From Microcella daejeonensis (lineage in GTDB: Bacteria; Actinomycetota; Actinomycetes; Actinomycetales; Microbacteriaceae), in assembly GCF_026625045.1 (NCBI RefSeq), contig NZ_CP113089.1:2170001-2234000 (forward strand): a stretch of DNA of 64,000 nucleotides, written 5' to 3'. Positions 1 through 8,865 of the stretch are shown here, piece by piece (the stretch's first letter is position 1; each line of letters opens with the position of its first letter). Position numbers and translations under genes: made by a program. The notes beneath the pieces were generated by a model. It searched no databases and was not told the origin of the DNA. It was given only the letters and a program-made list of their open reading frames with translations.

Positions 1-2
1 TG

Positions 3-467
3 CTGCCGGCCGTCGGCGACAACATCGTGCGGGTGGTCGAGATCATCATTTCGCTGCCGCAGCGCATGATCGACGTGGCCCAGGCGGCCTTCGGCACCGA
101 GGAGCGCGACCCGAACGGCCCCATCAGCGTCGTCGGCGTCGGGCGCATCGCGGGGGAGATCGCGAGCCTCGACACCATCCCGGTCGTCGACCGCATCGCG
201 AACATCACAGGCGTGCTCGCCTCGCTCAACGTGGCGCTCTTCGTCTTCAACCTCATCCCGCTGCTGCCGCTCGACGGCGGGCACGTCGCCGGCGCGCTCT
301 GGGAGGGGCTGCGTCGCCGCATCGCGAAGCTCTTCGGTCGCCCCGAGCCCGGCCCCATCGATACCGCGCGGCTCGTGCCGATCACGCTCGCCGTGGTGCT
401 CGTGCTCGGCGCGATGAGCGCCCTGCTGATCTACGCCGACATCGTCAACCCGGTCAGCATCTTCTAG
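3..467 (+). CDS. rip1: Site-2 (M50) intramembrane zinc metalloprotease, C-terminal part (5' truncated by window)
   Basis: This is the C-terminal 154 residues of a membrane protease of the RseP/Rip1 family, which cleaves transmembrane anti-sigma factors. The reading frame is open from base 3, so the true start lies upstream. The visible part has the family's second conserved segment, an N-x-x-P-x-x-P-L-D-G-G-H motif at about 245-290. Its Asp is the third zinc ligand, and it is followed by a cytoplasmic loop and a final membrane helix ending in NPVSIF. The HExxH zinc site and PDZ domain must lie outside the window. In mycobacteria rip1 is next to ispG. Here three acyl-CoA genes separate the two. 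The symbol rests on family resemblance and this context, and orthology is not proven. Confidence 0.85.
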   Translation: MPAVGDNIVRVVEIIISLPQRMIDVAQAAFGTEERDPNGPISVVGVGRIAGEIASLDTIPVVDRIANITGVLASLNVALFVFNLIPLLPLDGGHVAGALWEGLRRRIAKLFGRPEPGPIDTARLVPITLAVVLVLGAMSALLIYADIVNPVSIF

Positions 468-486
468 CCGCCGCCCCTCCGGCGGC
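467..486. terminator. Short hairpin between convergent rip1 and thiolase genes
   Basis: GCCGCCG (467-473) pairs with CGGCGGC (480-486) around the loop CCCCTC. It starts at the last base of the protease stop codon. There is no T-run, so terminator activity is only inferred from its place between convergent genes. Confidence 0.35.
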
Positions 487-490
487 CGTC

Positions 491-1672
491 TCAGGCGGTC
501 TCGAGCAGCAGCGCGTCGCCCTGACCGCCGCCGCCGCAGAGCGCGATCGCCGCCCGGCGCGCCCCGCCGGCGGCGATCACGTGCGCGGCGTGCGCGACGA
601 GGCGCGCGCCCGATGCGCCGATGGGATGCCCGAGGGCGATCGCCCCGCCGTGCGGGTTCACCCGCGCCAGGTCGACCCCGAGGTCGCGCGCCGACTGCAG
701 GGCGACGGCGGCGAAGGCCTCGTTGATCTCGAGGTGGTCGAGCGTCTCGATGCCCCATCCCGCACGATCCGCCGCGCGCCGGATGGCGCGCGCCGGCTGC
801 CCGTGCAGCGAGGTGTCGGGCCCGGCGACGTGCGCCCAGCCGGCGATGCGCGCGAGCACGGGCAGGCCCTGCTCGCGGGCCCACGAGGCCCGGGCGACGA
901 TCACCGCGGCGGCGCCGTCGCTCAGCGGCGAGGCGTTCCCGGCGGTGATGGTGCCCTCGGCGGCGAAGGCCGGGCGCAGCGCCGATAGCGTCTCGACGGT
1001 GGTGTCGGGGCGGATCCCCTCGTCGGCGTCGACGACGGTGTCGCCCCTGCGCCCGGCGATGGTCACGGGCTCGAGCTCGGCGGCGAGCACGCCATCGCCC
1101 GCCGCGGCCGCCGCCCGCCGGTGCGAGTCCGCGGCGATGGCGTCCTGCTCCGCGCGGCCGAGACCCAGCACCGCCACGTCGGCCTCCGTGGCCTCGCCCA
1201 TGGAGCGGCCGCTGATCGCGTCGGTGAGGCCGTCGTGCGCGGCGTGGTCGAGCGCCGCCACGGTGCCGTAGGCCCAGCCGAGCCGGCTGCCGGGCAGCAG
1301 GTGCGGAGCGCGGGTCATCGACTCCTGCCCGCCGGCGACCACGGCGTCCGCGTCGCCCGCGAGGAGCATCCGCGCCGCATCGATGACGGCGCGCGCGCCC
1401 GAGAGGCAGACCGAGTTGACGGCGACCGAGGGCACCGTGAGCGGGATGCCCGCCCCCACCGCCGTCTGCCGGGCGGGGTTCTGCCCGGCGCCGGCCTGCA
1501 GCACCTGGCCCATGACGACGGCGTCGACCGCCGCGGGGTCGAGCCCGGCCCGTCGGAGCGCCCCGCGCACGGCGAGGGCGCCGAGGTCCACCCCCGTGAG
1601 CGGGGAGAGGGCGCCGCGGACGCGTCCGAACGGCGTGCGGGCGGCGGAGACGATCACGATGTCGTCGGTCAT
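491..1672 (-). CDS. Acetyl-CoA C-acetyltransferase (thiolase)
   Basis: A 393-residue thiolase that would condense two acetyl-CoA or cleave a 3-ketoacyl-CoA. The three catalytic elements are visible: nucleophile Cys89 in NSVCLSG, the NEAF motif at 317-320 with His349 in GHPIGASG, and Cys379 in the C-terminal CGGGGQG. The ATG at 1672 is chosen because AAGGAG lies about seven bases upstream. The frame stays open far upstream, but that stretch is antisense to scoA. It is divergent from scoAB, which supplies a 3-oxoacid CoA-transferase. Together they would interconvert acetoacetate or 3-oxoadipate, their CoA esters and acetyl-CoA. Acetoacetate use or the end of the beta-ketoadipate pathway both fit, and the sequence alone does not separate them. 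Confidence 0.9.
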   Translation of the reverse strand: MTDDIVIVSAARTPFGRVRGALSPLTGVDLGALAVRGALRRAGLDPAAVDAVVMGQVLQAGAGQNPARQTAVGAGIPLTVPSVAVNSVCLSGARAVIDAARMLLAGDADAVVAGGQESMTRAPHLLPGSRLGWAYGTVAALDHAAHDGLTDAISGRSMGEATEADVAVLGLGRAEQDAIAADSHRRAAAAAGDGVLAAELEPVTIAGRRGDTVVDADEGIRPDTTVETLSALRPAFAAEGTITAGNASPLSDGAAAVIVARASWAREQGLPVLARIAGWAHVAGPDTSLHGQPARAIRRAADRAGWGIETLDHLEINEAFAAVALQSARDLGVDLARVNPHGGAIALGHPIGASGARLVAHAAHVIAAGGARRAAIALCGGGGQGDALLLETA

Positions 1673-1704
1673 GGAGTGCTCCTTCGCGCTCTCGAGGGCG
1701 GGCA

Positions 1705-1734
1705 TTGACAGCGTCGCCGGGCCGCCGATACCGT
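1705..1734 (+). promoter_or_regulatory. Predicted scoAB promoter
   Basis: TTGACA at 1705-1710 and TACCGT at 1729-1734 are separated by 18 bases, a good sigma-70-type match. This predicts a transcript starting near 1741 with a leader of about 130 bases before scoA. The leader contains GC-rich inverted segments but no riboswitch I recognise. Confidence 0.5.
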
Positions 1735-1870
1735 TCGGCTGAACGCGGCGGCAGCCGCCACCGTAGCGCGGAAACCCCGCCCGGGTGGGGGCCGCGCACG
1801 CGGGGCACGAGGGCGTGCGGTTCTGTCGGAGACCCCGGCACGGGCGGCGCCCACCCAGGAGAGGTGCGCC

Positions 1871-2662
1871 ATGGCCATCGACAAGACCGTCCCGACCGCG
1901 CGGGACGCGGTCGCCGGCATCCCGAGCGGCGCGAGCATCGCCGTCGGCGGCTTCGGACTGTGCGGCATCCCGATGGTGCTCATCCAGGCGCTCCTCGAGC
2001 AGGGCGCCGATCGCCTGCGGATCGTGAGCAACAACTGCGGCGTCGACGACTGGGGGCTCGGCGTGCTGCTCGCCGCGCGCCGCATCGCCGTCATGACCTC
2101 CTCCTACGTCGGTGAGAACAAGGAGTTCGAGCGGCAGTTCCTCTCCGGCGAGCTCGAGGTCAACCTGACGCCGCAGGGCACGCTCGCCGAGAAGCTGCGC
2201 GCCGGCGGCGCCGGCATCCCCGCCTTCTTCACGCAGACCGGGGTCGGCACGCAGGTCGCCGAGGGCGGACTGCCCCGCCGGTACGCCCCCGATGGCAGCA
2301 TCGCGCTGGCCTCCGCGCCGAAGGAGGTGCGGGCCTTCACCTACCGCGGGCTTGAGGGGGAGTTCGTGCTCGAGGAGGCCATCACGACCGATTACGCCCT
2401 CGTGCACGCGGCCCTCGGCGACCGGCACGGCAATCTCGTCTTCGCCCGCTCCGCCCGCAACTTCTCGCCGCTCGCGGCGATGGCGGGGCGCGTGACCATC
2501 GCGCAGGTCGAGCGGCTCGTCGAGCCGGGGGAGCTCGATCCGGACGCGGTGCATCTGCCGGGCATCCACGTCGATCACGTCATCGAGGTGGGCGAGCAGG
2601 TGGAGAAGCGCATCGAGCGCCGCACCACGCGCGCGGCCGCGACCGGGGCGGGGGCGCGCTGA
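1871..2662 (+). CDS. scoA: 3-oxoacid (succinyl-CoA:acetoacetate-type) CoA-transferase subunit A
   Basis: A 263-residue alpha subunit of a family I CoA-transferase. It moves CoA from succinyl-CoA to a 3-oxoacid. The N-terminal glycine-rich nucleotide-binding segment GGFGLCGIP (about residues 26-34) and the SNNCG motif are typical of the A subunit. AGGAGAGG about seven bases upstream supports the ATG at 1871. The stop codon overlaps the scoB start by one base (TGATG), so the two are translationally coupled and form one complex. The pair is divergent from a thiolase. An alternative identity is the pcaI subunit of the beta-ketoadipate pathway, since the families are close. Confidence 0.88.
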   Translation: MAIDKTVPTARDAVAGIPSGASIAVGGFGLCGIPMVLIQALLEQGADRLRIVSNNCGVDDWGLGVLLAARRIAVMTSSYVGENKEFERQFLSGELEVNLTPQGTLAEKLRAGGAGIPAFFTQTGVGTQVAEGGLPRRYAPDGSIALASAPKEVRAFTYRGLEGEFVLEEAITTDYALVHAALGDRHGNLVFARSARNFSPLAAMAGRVTIAQVERLVEPGELDPDAVHLPGIHVDHVIEVGEQVEKRIERRTTRAAATGAGAR

Positions 2663-3309
2663 TGGCGCTCACCCGCGAGCAGATGGCGGCGCGCGCCGCG
2701 CGCGAGCTCGTCGACGGCTCGTACGTCAACCTCGGCATCGGGCTGCCGACCCTCGTTCCCAATCACGTGCCGCCGGGCATCGAGGTCGTGCTGCAGTCCG
2801 AGAACGGCATCCTCGGCGTGGGCCCGTACCCCGGCGAGGGCGCCGTCGACCCCGATCTCATCAACGCGGGCAAGGAGACCGTGACCGTGCTGCCGGGCGC
2901 GGCCTTCTTCGACTCCGCGGCGAGCTTCGGGATGATCCGCTCGGGCGCGATCGACGCCGCCATCCTCGGCGCGATGCAGGTCTCGGCCGCCGGCGACCTG
3001 GCCAACTGGATGATCCCCGGGCGCATGGTCAAGGGGCCGGGAGGCGCGATGGACCTCGTGCACGGCGCGCGCCGCGTGATCGTGCTGATGGAGCACGTGG
3101 CGAAGGAAGGCTCGCCCAAGATCGTGCACGAGTGCTCGCTGCCGCTCACCGGACGGCGCGTCGTCGACCGCATCATCACCGACCTCGCGGTCATCGACGT
3201 GACCGACGACGGCCTCGATCTGATCGAGCTCGCCGAGGGCGTGACGGTCGAGGAGGTGCGCGCCGCGACGGAGCCGCCGCTCCGGGTCGCGTTCAGCGCC
3301 GTGCCCTAG
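2662..3309 (+). CDS. scoB: 3-oxoacid CoA-transferase subunit B
   Basis: A 215-residue beta subunit that carries the catalytic glutamate of family I CoA-transferases, seen as Glu47 in the motif SENGILGVG. This residue forms the glutamyl-CoA thioester intermediate. Normal length for the family. It starts inside the scoA stop codon, so the two subunits are made together. It is followed after 58 bases by ispG, which has its own ribosome binding site. Could equally be named pcaJ. Confidence 0.88.
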   Translation: MALTREQMAARAARELVDGSYVNLGIGLPTLVPNHVPPGIEVVLQSENGILGVGPYPGEGAVDPDLINAGKETVTVLPGAAFFDSAASFGMIRSGAIDAAILGAMQVSAAGDLANWMIPGRMVKGPGGAMDLVHGARRVIVLMEHVAKEGSPKIVHECSLPLTGRRVVDRIITDLAVIDVTDDGLDLIELAEGVTVEEVRAATEPPLRVAFSAVP

Positions 3310-3367
3310 TCTGACGACGTACCCGTCGGCGGCTCGACCGTCGTGAACCATCGAAAATGGAGTCATC

Positions 3368-4516
3368 GTGCCTGCAGTCAACCTCGGAATGCCCAAGGCC
3401 CGCGAGGTGCTCGCCCCCCGCCGCAAGTCGCGCCAGATCAAGGTCGGCAAGGTCCTCGTCGGCGGCGACGCCCAGGTGAGCGTGCAGTCGATGACGACGA
3501 CGCCGACGACCGACATCAACGGCACGCTGCAGCAGATCGCCGAGCTCACGGCGAGCGGCTGCGACATCGTGCGCGTCGCGGTGCCGAGCCAGGACGACGC
3601 CGACGTGCTGCACATCATCGCCAAGAAGAGCCAGATCCCGGTCATCGCCGACATCCACTTCCAGCCGAAGTACGTCTACCAGGCCATCGACGCCGGTTGC
3701 GCGGCCGTCCGCGTGAACCCGGGCAACATCCGCAAGTTCGACGACCAGGTCGGCGAGATCGCGAAGCGCGCGAAGGATGCGGGCGTGAGCCTGCGCATCG
3801 GCGTCAACGCGGGCTCGCTCGATCCCCGGCTGCTGCAGAAGTACGGCAAGCCCACCGCCGAGGCGCTCGTGGAGAGCGCCGTCTGGGAGGCGAGCCTGTT
3901 CGAGGAGCACGACTTCCACGACTTCAAGATCTCGGTCAAGCACAACGACCCGATCGTCATGGTGAAGGCCTACCGCCAGCTCGCCGAGCGGGGCGACTGG
4001 CCGCTGCACCTCGGCGTCACGGAGGCCGGCCCCGCGTTCCAGGGCACGATCAAGAGCGCCACGGCGTTCGGGATCCTGCTGGGCGAGGGCATCGGCGACA
4101 CCATCCGCGTCTCGCTCTCGGCCCCGCCGGCCGAGGAGGTCAAGGTGGGTCTGAAGATCCTCGAGAGCCTCAATCTGCGCGAGCGCAAGCTCGAGATCGT
4201 GTCCTGCCCCTCCTGCGGCCGCGCGCAGGTCGACGTCTACACCCTCGCGGAGGACGTGACGAAGGGCCTCGAGGGCATGACCGTGCCGCTGCGCGTCGCC
4301 GTCATGGGCTGCGTCGTGAACGGCCCGGGCGAGGCGCGGGAGGCCGACCTCGGTGTGGCCTCCGGCAACGGCAAGGGTCAGATCTTCGTCAAGGGCGAGG
4401 TCATCAAGACCGTGCCCGAGAGCGAGATCGTGGCCACCCTCATCGAGGAGGCCAACCGTCTCGCCGCCGAGATGCCGGCCGGCGAGCTGGGTTCGCCCGA
4501 GGTCGTCACGGCCTGA
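3368..4516 (+). CDS. ispG: 4-hydroxy-3-methylbut-2-enyl diphosphate synthase (flavodoxin/ferredoxin)
   Basis: A 382-residue [4Fe-4S] enzyme of the MEP isoprenoid pathway that reduces methylerythritol cyclodiphosphate to HMBPP. The cluster cysteines are visible as Cys280 and Cys283 (SCPSCGR) and Cys315 ([10 protein letters not shown]), the expected C-x2-C plus distal C. The N-terminal TIM barrel begins at [10 protein letters not shown]. The start is GTG with GGAG about eight bases upstream. Its presence shows that the organism makes isoprenoid precursors through MEP. A hairpin about 40 bases after the stop probably ends the transcript. Confidence 0.97.
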   Translation: MPAVNLGMPKAREVLAPRRKSRQIKVGKVLVGGDAQVSVQSMTTTPTTDINGTLQQIAELTASGCDIVRVAVPSQDDADVLHIIAKKSQIPVIADIHFQPKYVYQAIDAGCAAVRVNPGNIRKFDDQVGEIAKRAKDAGVSLRIGVNAGSLDPRLLQKYGKPTAEALVESAVWEASLFEEHDFHDFKISVKHNDPIVMVKAYRQLAERGDWPLHLGVTEAGPAFQGTIKSATAFGILLGEGIGDTIRVSLSAPPAEEVKVGLKILESLNLRERKLEIVSCPSCGRAQVDVYTLAEDVTKGLEGMTVPLRVAVMGCVVNGPGEAREADLGVASGNGKGQIFVKGEVIKTVPESEIVATLIEEANRLAAEMPAGELGSPEVVTA

Positions 4517-4553
4517 GCGTCGACGCGCGCGACCTGAAGGGCATCCCGTCGTG

Positions 4554-4575
4554 CGGTCCCCCTCTTGGGGGACTG
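4554..4575 (+). terminator. Hairpin downstream of ispG
   Basis: GTCCCCC (4556-4562) pairs perfectly with GGGGGAC (4567-4573) around TCTT, extended by a G-T and a C-G pair. It lies 38 bases after the ispG stop. There is no long T-run, as is common in high-GC genomes. Confidence 0.55.
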
Positions 4576-4857
4576 ACCGGCATGCGCACCGCGCCGCTAG
4601 CCTGAACCCAGCGGTCGGGTGACGTCACTCGAAGCGGGGCGCCGGGGGGCGGCGCCCGGTCTTGCGCGCACGTCGTGCCGAGTCCACCCGGTCCGCAGGT
4701 TTCCCGCGCGCCCGGCGCGCGGGAAGGGCCTGCGAGCGACCCAAGCCCCCCTTGCCGTCGCTCGCAGGCCGACACCCATTCTCCCCCGTTCGGGGGGCAC
4801 CGCCACCGGTGCGCCACGCCGCGGGTCGAGGTGCCCCGCACGAAGTAGTGTGGGCGG
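4576..4857. repeat. Hairpin-dense non-coding spacer between ispG and proS
   Basis: The 341-base ispG-proS gap holds no convincing gene. It carries four further inverted repeats after the ispG hairpin. One is 11 bp perfect with a 3-base loop (4701-4711 with 4715-4725). The next starts one base later and is 14 bp perfect with a 16-base loop (4727-4740 with 4757-4770). Then come CCCCCG-TT-CGGGGG (4783-4796) and GCACCG-CCAC-CGGTGC (4797-4812). A TAGCCT at 4593-4599 has no start codon nearby. The dense dyads could be a REP-like interspersed element, stacked terminators or a structured RNA. No known riboswitch or T-box was recognised. Confidence 0.6.
4846..4851 (+). promoter_or_regulatory. -10 element of a leaderless proS promoter
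   Basis: TAGTGT lies exactly six bases before the GTG start of proS, so transcription would begin at or next to the start codon. There is no Shine-Dalgarno sequence between them. Confidence 0.55.
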
Positions 4858-6627
4858 GTGACAACGCGCCTCTCCCAGCTCTTCGTCCGCACGCTCCGCG
4901 ACGACCCCTCCGACGCCGAGGTGGCCAGCCATCGCCTGCTCGTCCGGGCCGGCTACATCCGCCGGCAGGCGCCGGGCGTGTTCGCCTGGCTGCCGCTCGG
5001 GCTCAAGGTGCGCCGGCGCATCGAGCAGATCATCCGCGAGGAGATGGCGGCCGCCGGCGCGCAGGAGGTGCACTTCCCGGCACTGCTGCCGCGCGAGCCC
5101 TACGAGCGCACCGGGCGCTGGGTCGAGTACGGCGACGGCCTCTTCCGCCTGCAGGACCGCAAGGGCGCCGACTACCTGCTCGCCCCGACGCACGAGGAGG
5201 TCTTCACGCTGCTGGTGAAGGATCTCTACTCGAGCTACAAGGATCTGCCGCTCTCGATCTACCAGATCCAGGACAAGTACCGCGATGAGGCCCGGCCCCG
5301 CGCCGGCCTGCTGCGCGGGCGCGAGTTCTCGATGAAGGACGCCTACTCCTTCGACTACACCGACGCCGGTCTCGACCTCTCGTACCAGGCGCAGCGCGAC
5401 GCCTACGAGCGCATCTTCAGCCGTCTGGGCATGGAGTACGTGATCGTGCACGCCGACGCCGGCGCCATGGGCGGCTCGCGCAGCGAGGAGTTCCTGCACC
5501 CCACCGCGGTGGGGGAGGACACCTTCGTGCGCTCGGCCGGCAGCTACGCGGCCAACGTCGAGGCGTACCGCGCGCCGCGCGCCGAGCCCCTCCCCGTCGA
5601 CGGGCTCGCCGAGCCCCTCGTCTTCGATTCCCCCGGCACGCCCACGATCGCCACGCTCGTCGCGCTGGCGAACGAGGTGCAGCCGCGTGCCGACCGTCCG
5701 TGGGAGGCGGCCGACACCCTCAAGAACGTCGTCCTGCGCCTGCGCACCCTCGAGGGCGACGTCGAGCTCGTCGTCGTCGGCCTGCCGGGCGACCGCGAGG
5801 TCGACATGAAGCGCGCCGAGGTGGCCTTCGCCCCCGCCGAGGTCTCGGCGGCGGGCGATGAGGACTTCGCGAGGAACCCCGGGCTCGTCAAGGGCTACAT
5901 CGGCCCGTGGTCGCCCGAGGGCGCCGTGCTCGGTGAGACCTCGGTCACGGGCATCCGGTACCTGGTCGACCCCCGGGTGGGCGACGGCACCGCCTGGATG
6001 ACCGGCGCGAACCTGCCCGAGAAGCACGTGCTCTCCCTCGTGGCCGGGCGCGACTTCATCGCCGACGGCATCGCCGACATCGCCGAGGTGCGCGAGGGGG
6101 ATCCGGCGCCCGACGGCAGCGGACCGGTCGAGCTCGCCCGCGGCATGGAGATCGGCCACGTGTTCCAGCTCGGCCGCAAGTACGCCGAGGCGCTCGATCT
6201 CAAGGTGCTCGACGAGAACGGCAAGCTCGTCACCGTCACGATGGGCTCGTACGGCATCGGCGTGACGCGCATCCTGGCGGCGATCGCCGAGGGCAATCAC
6301 GACGAGCGCGGCCTGATCTGGCCCCGCAGCGTCGCGCCCTTCGACGTGCACGTCGTGGCGACCGGCAAGGACCCGGCGGTCTACGGGATCGCCGAGACGC
6401 TCGTCTCCGAGCTCGACGGCATCGGGCTCGACACCTTGTACGACGATCGTCCGAAGGTCTCACCCGGCGTGAAGTTCGGCGATGCCGAGCTCATCGGCGT
6501 GCCGCTCGTCGTGATCGTCGGGCGCAACGCCGCCGAGGGCGTCGTCGAGTTCTGGGATCGTCGATCGGGGGAGCGCCGCGACATCGCCCTGCACGAGGTG
6601 CTCGACGCCGTGCGCGCCGCGGGCTAG
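4858..6627 (+). CDS. proS: Prolyl-tRNA synthetase
   Basis: A 589-residue class II aminoacyl-tRNA synthetase that charges tRNA-Pro. The N-terminus ([13 protein letters not shown]), motif 2 ([16 protein letters not shown], with the adjacent SMKDAYSFD) and motif 3 ([13 protein letters not shown]) are all present. The length fits the bacterial type that carries an editing insertion between motifs 2 and 3. The C-terminal anticodon-binding domain follows motif 3. The GTG start is chosen because homologues begin here and a TAGTGT -10 element sits six bases upstream, implying a leaderless message. It stands alone after a structured spacer. Confidence 0.97.
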   Translation: MTTRLSQLFVRTLRDDPSDAEVASHRLLVRAGYIRRQAPGVFAWLPLGLKVRRRIEQIIREEMAAAGAQEVHFPALLPREPYERTGRWVEYGDGLFRLQDRKGADYLLAPTHEEVFTLLVKDLYSSYKDLPLSIYQIQDKYRDEARPRAGLLRGREFSMKDAYSFDYTDAGLDLSYQAQRDAYERIFSRLGMEYVIVHADAGAMGGSRSEEFLHPTAVGEDTFVRSAGSYAANVEAYRAPRAEPLPVDGLAEPLVFDSPGTPTIATLVALANEVQPRADRPWEAADTLKNVVLRLRTLEGDVELVVVGLPGDREVDMKRAEVAFAPAEVSAAGDEDFARNPGLVKGYIGPWSPEGAVLGETSVTGIRYLVDPRVGDGTAWMTGANLPEKHVLSLVAGRDFIADGIADIAEVREGDPAPDGSGPVELARGMEIGHVFQLGRKYAEALDLKVLDENGKLVTVTMGSYGIGVTRILAAIAEGNHDERGLIWPRSVAPFDVHVVATGKDPAVYGIAETLVSELDGIGLDTLYDDRPKVSPGVKFGDAELIGVPLVVIVGRNAAEGVVEFWDRRSGERRDIALHEVLDAVRAAG

Positions 6628-6758
6628 ACCCCCCGAACGAGGCTGATCGGTTCACCGGCGGGTCATCGGCGCGCCATCCGCCGTTCATGCGGTGGGCACC
6701 GACCGGTCTGCCCACGGGTCCACGCTCGAACCCTCACGCGTTCGAGGGGAGCACCACG

Positions 6759-8816
6759 ATGACCATCACGCCCGACCGAGCAACGGCCGTCTCCACGGGG
6801 GAGCGGACCATGCTGCCGATCGCCGCGCACGCCCGGGGCAAGCGATCGCCGGTGACCTGCCGGCTGAAGTGCGCCGACGCCTGCGATCGCCCCGAGTGCA
6901 ACACCTCGGGCAACCCGACGTTCCGCTCGATCGCTGCGGCGGCCTTCAGCCGTCGGTCGCTGTTCGGCGGCGCGGCCGCGGGGGCGCTCACGATCGCGGC
7001 CGCCTCGGGCACGAGCGGCTCGGCCGCGGCGAGCCCCGGCCCCGGCGGGCTCCCGTTCGACCCCATCGCGCCCGTCGACGCGACGATCGATGCGGTCGTC
7101 GTGCCGAACGGATACCGCTGGCAGCCCCTCATCCGCTGGGGCGACCCGCTCTTCGCCGACGCCCCGATCTTCGACATCGGCGCCCAGAGCGCGGCCGCCC
7201 AGGCGCGGCAGTTCGGGTACAACAACGACTACCTCGACATCCTCGTCGACCCCTCCGGGCTCACGGGCGTGCTCGTCGCCAACCACGAGTACGTCAACCC
7301 GGCGATCATGTTCCCGCCGAGCGACGACCCCGCCGAGCTCCGCCGGCGCGGCGAGATCTTCCAGGCCGCGCAGGGTCTGAGCGTCGTCGAGGTCGTGCGC
7401 GACTCCGTCGGCGCCCCCTGGCGCACCGTCGTGGGCGGCGCCCGCAACCGCCGCATCACGGTGACGACGCCCTTCGCGGTCGAGGGCCCCGCGCGCGGCT
7501 CCTCGCTGCTGCGCACCGCCGCCGACCCCGGGGGCCGGGTGGTGCTCGGCACCCTCGGGAACTGCGCGGGGGGCACGACGCCGTGGGGCACCATCCTCTC
7601 GGGCGAGGAGAACTTCAACGGGTACTTCGTCGCCTCGGCGTCGAGCCCCGAGCGCGCGCGCTACGGCTTCAGCGAGAGCCCCACCTCCACCGGCTGGGAG
7701 ACCTGGGACTCCCGCTTCGACGCCCGCGCGGCCGGCTCCGAGAACGAGCCGAACCGCTTCGGCTGGATCGTCGAGATCGACCCGCAGGATCCGACCTCGA
7801 CCCCCGTCAAGCACACCGCCATGGGGCGCTTCAAGCACGAGGGGGCGAACGTGCGCGTCGACGACGATGGTCGCGTCGTCGCCTACATGGGCGACGACGA
7901 GCGCGGCGACTACCTCTACAAGTTCGTCTCGCGGTTCCGCATGGACCGCGGGGTCGGCCAGGCCGCCCGCCGCAACAATCGTCGACTGCTCACCGAGGGC
8001 GACCTCTTCGTCGCCCGGTTCTCCGGCGACTCGCCCGCCGCGGAGATCGACGGCTCGGGGCGCCTGCCCTCCGACGGCGCCTTCGACGGCGTCGGGGAGT
8101 GGATCCCGCTCACGCGCGGACGCGCGAGCGCCGTCCCCGGCATGACGCTCGACGAGGTGCTCGTGCACACCCGGTTGGCCGCCGATGCCGTCGGGGCGAC
8201 CAAGATGGATCGCTGCGAGGACGTGGAGCCGCACCCGACGACGGGCCGCGTCTACATCGCCTGCACGAACAACACCCAGCGCGGGACGGCCGTGCCGGTC
8301 GACGAGGCCAACCCCCGCCTGGCGAACCGCGACGGGCACGTCATCGAGCTCGAGGAGGAGCAGGGCGCGGGCGGTCGCACGTTCCGGTGGAGCATCCTGC
8401 TGCTCTGCGGCGACCCCGCCGGGGCGGCCCTCACCTACTTCGCCGGCTTCCCGGCGGATCGCGTGTCGCCGATCTCCTGCCCCGACAACGTCGCCTTCGA
8501 CTCCGAGGGCAACCTCTGGATCTCGACCGACGGGGCCCCGAGCACGATCCGCCGGAACGACGGCCTGTTCAAGGTGCCCCTCGAGGGCGCGGAGCGCGGT
8601 CGCGTGCAGCAGTTCCTCTCCGTTCCGCGCGACGCGGAGGTCTGCGGACCGGTCATCCGCAACGCGGAGGGCATGGTGCTGGTCGCCGTCCAGCATCCGG
8701 GTGAGGACGGCGCATGGGATGCCCCCACCTCCCTCTTCCCCGATTACGGCGTGCCCGGCCCCGGCCAGGCGCCCGCCGCACCGCGCCCCTCCGTCATGCA
8801 GGTCTGGCGCGGCTGA
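6759..8816 (+). CDS. PhoX-family (DUF839) alkaline phosphatase-like protein, Tat-exported
   Basis: A 685-residue protein of the PhoX/DUF839 family. Characterised members are Tat-exported phosphatases using calcium and iron to release phosphate from organic esters. The twin-arginine motif SRRSLFGG lies at residues 64-71, after an unusually long leader with four cysteines (34, 38, 42, 47). The body has the family pattern of acidic motifs such as NHEYVNP, SGEENFNGYF and DDERGDYLYKF. GAGGGG upstream supports the ATG at 6759. It stands alone and ends in a strong terminator that it shares with the convergent transporter. No Pho box was recognised, so phosphate control is not shown. Confidence 0.85.
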   Translation: MTITPDRATAVSTGERTMLPIAAHARGKRSPVTCRLKCADACDRPECNTSGNPTFRSIAAAAFSRRSLFGGAAAGALTIAAASGTSGSAAASPGPGGLPFDPIAPVDATIDAVVVPNGYRWQPLIRWGDPLFADAPIFDIGAQSAAAQARQFGYNNDYLDILVDPSGLTGVLVANHEYVNPAIMFPPSDDPAELRRRGEIFQAAQGLSVVEVVRDSVGAPWRTVVGGARNRRITVTTPFAVEGPARGSSLLRTAADPGGRVVLGTLGNCAGGTTPWGTILSGEENFNGYFVASASSPERARYGFSESPTSTGWETWDSRFDARAAGSENEPNRFGWIVEIDPQDPTSTPVKHTAMGRFKHEGANVRVDDDGRVVAYMGDDERGDYLYKFVSRFRMDRGVGQAARRNNRRLLTEGDLFVARFSGDSPAAEIDGSGRLPSDGAFDGVGEWIPLTRGRASAVPGMTLDEVLVHTRLAADAVGATKMDRCEDVEPHPTTGRVYIACTNNTQRGTAVPVDEANPRLANRDGHVIELEEEQGAGGRTFRWSILLLCGDPAGAALTYFAGFPADRVSPISCPDNVAFDSEGNLWISTDGAPSTIRRNDGLFKVPLEGAERGRVQQFLSVPRDAEVCGPVIRNAEGMVLVAVQHPGEDGAWDAPTSLFPDYGVPGPGQAPAAPRPSVMQVWRG

Positions 8817-8838
8817 CCCGCTCGACCCCGCGCGACCG

Positions 8839-8865
8839 GGCCCCTCGCCTTACCGGCGGGGGGCC
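8839..8865 (+). terminator. Terminator between phoX-like gene and AGCS transporter, with the opposing stop codon in its loop
   Basis: GGCCCCTCGCC (8839-8849) pairs with GGCGGGGGGCC (8855-8865) with one G-T pair, loop TTACC, followed by TTCT. The TAA stop of the opposite gene (8850-8852 read in reverse) is in the loop. Confidence 0.65.

Noticed and set aside
1673..2578. Upstream extension of the thiolase reading frame to 695 residues
   Set aside because: The extra part is antisense to scoA. The ATG at 1672 has a clear ribosome binding site and matches the usual thiolase N-terminus.
4517..4857. T-box or other riboswitch for proS
   Set aside because: No T-box bulge sequence is seen, and a -10 element directly before the GTG suggests a leaderless message.
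4506..4892. A 128-residue minus-strand reading frame over the ispG-proS spacer
   Set aside because: It is Arg/Gly/Pro-rich, crosses several hairpins and overlaps proS. No ribosome binding site or domain supports it.
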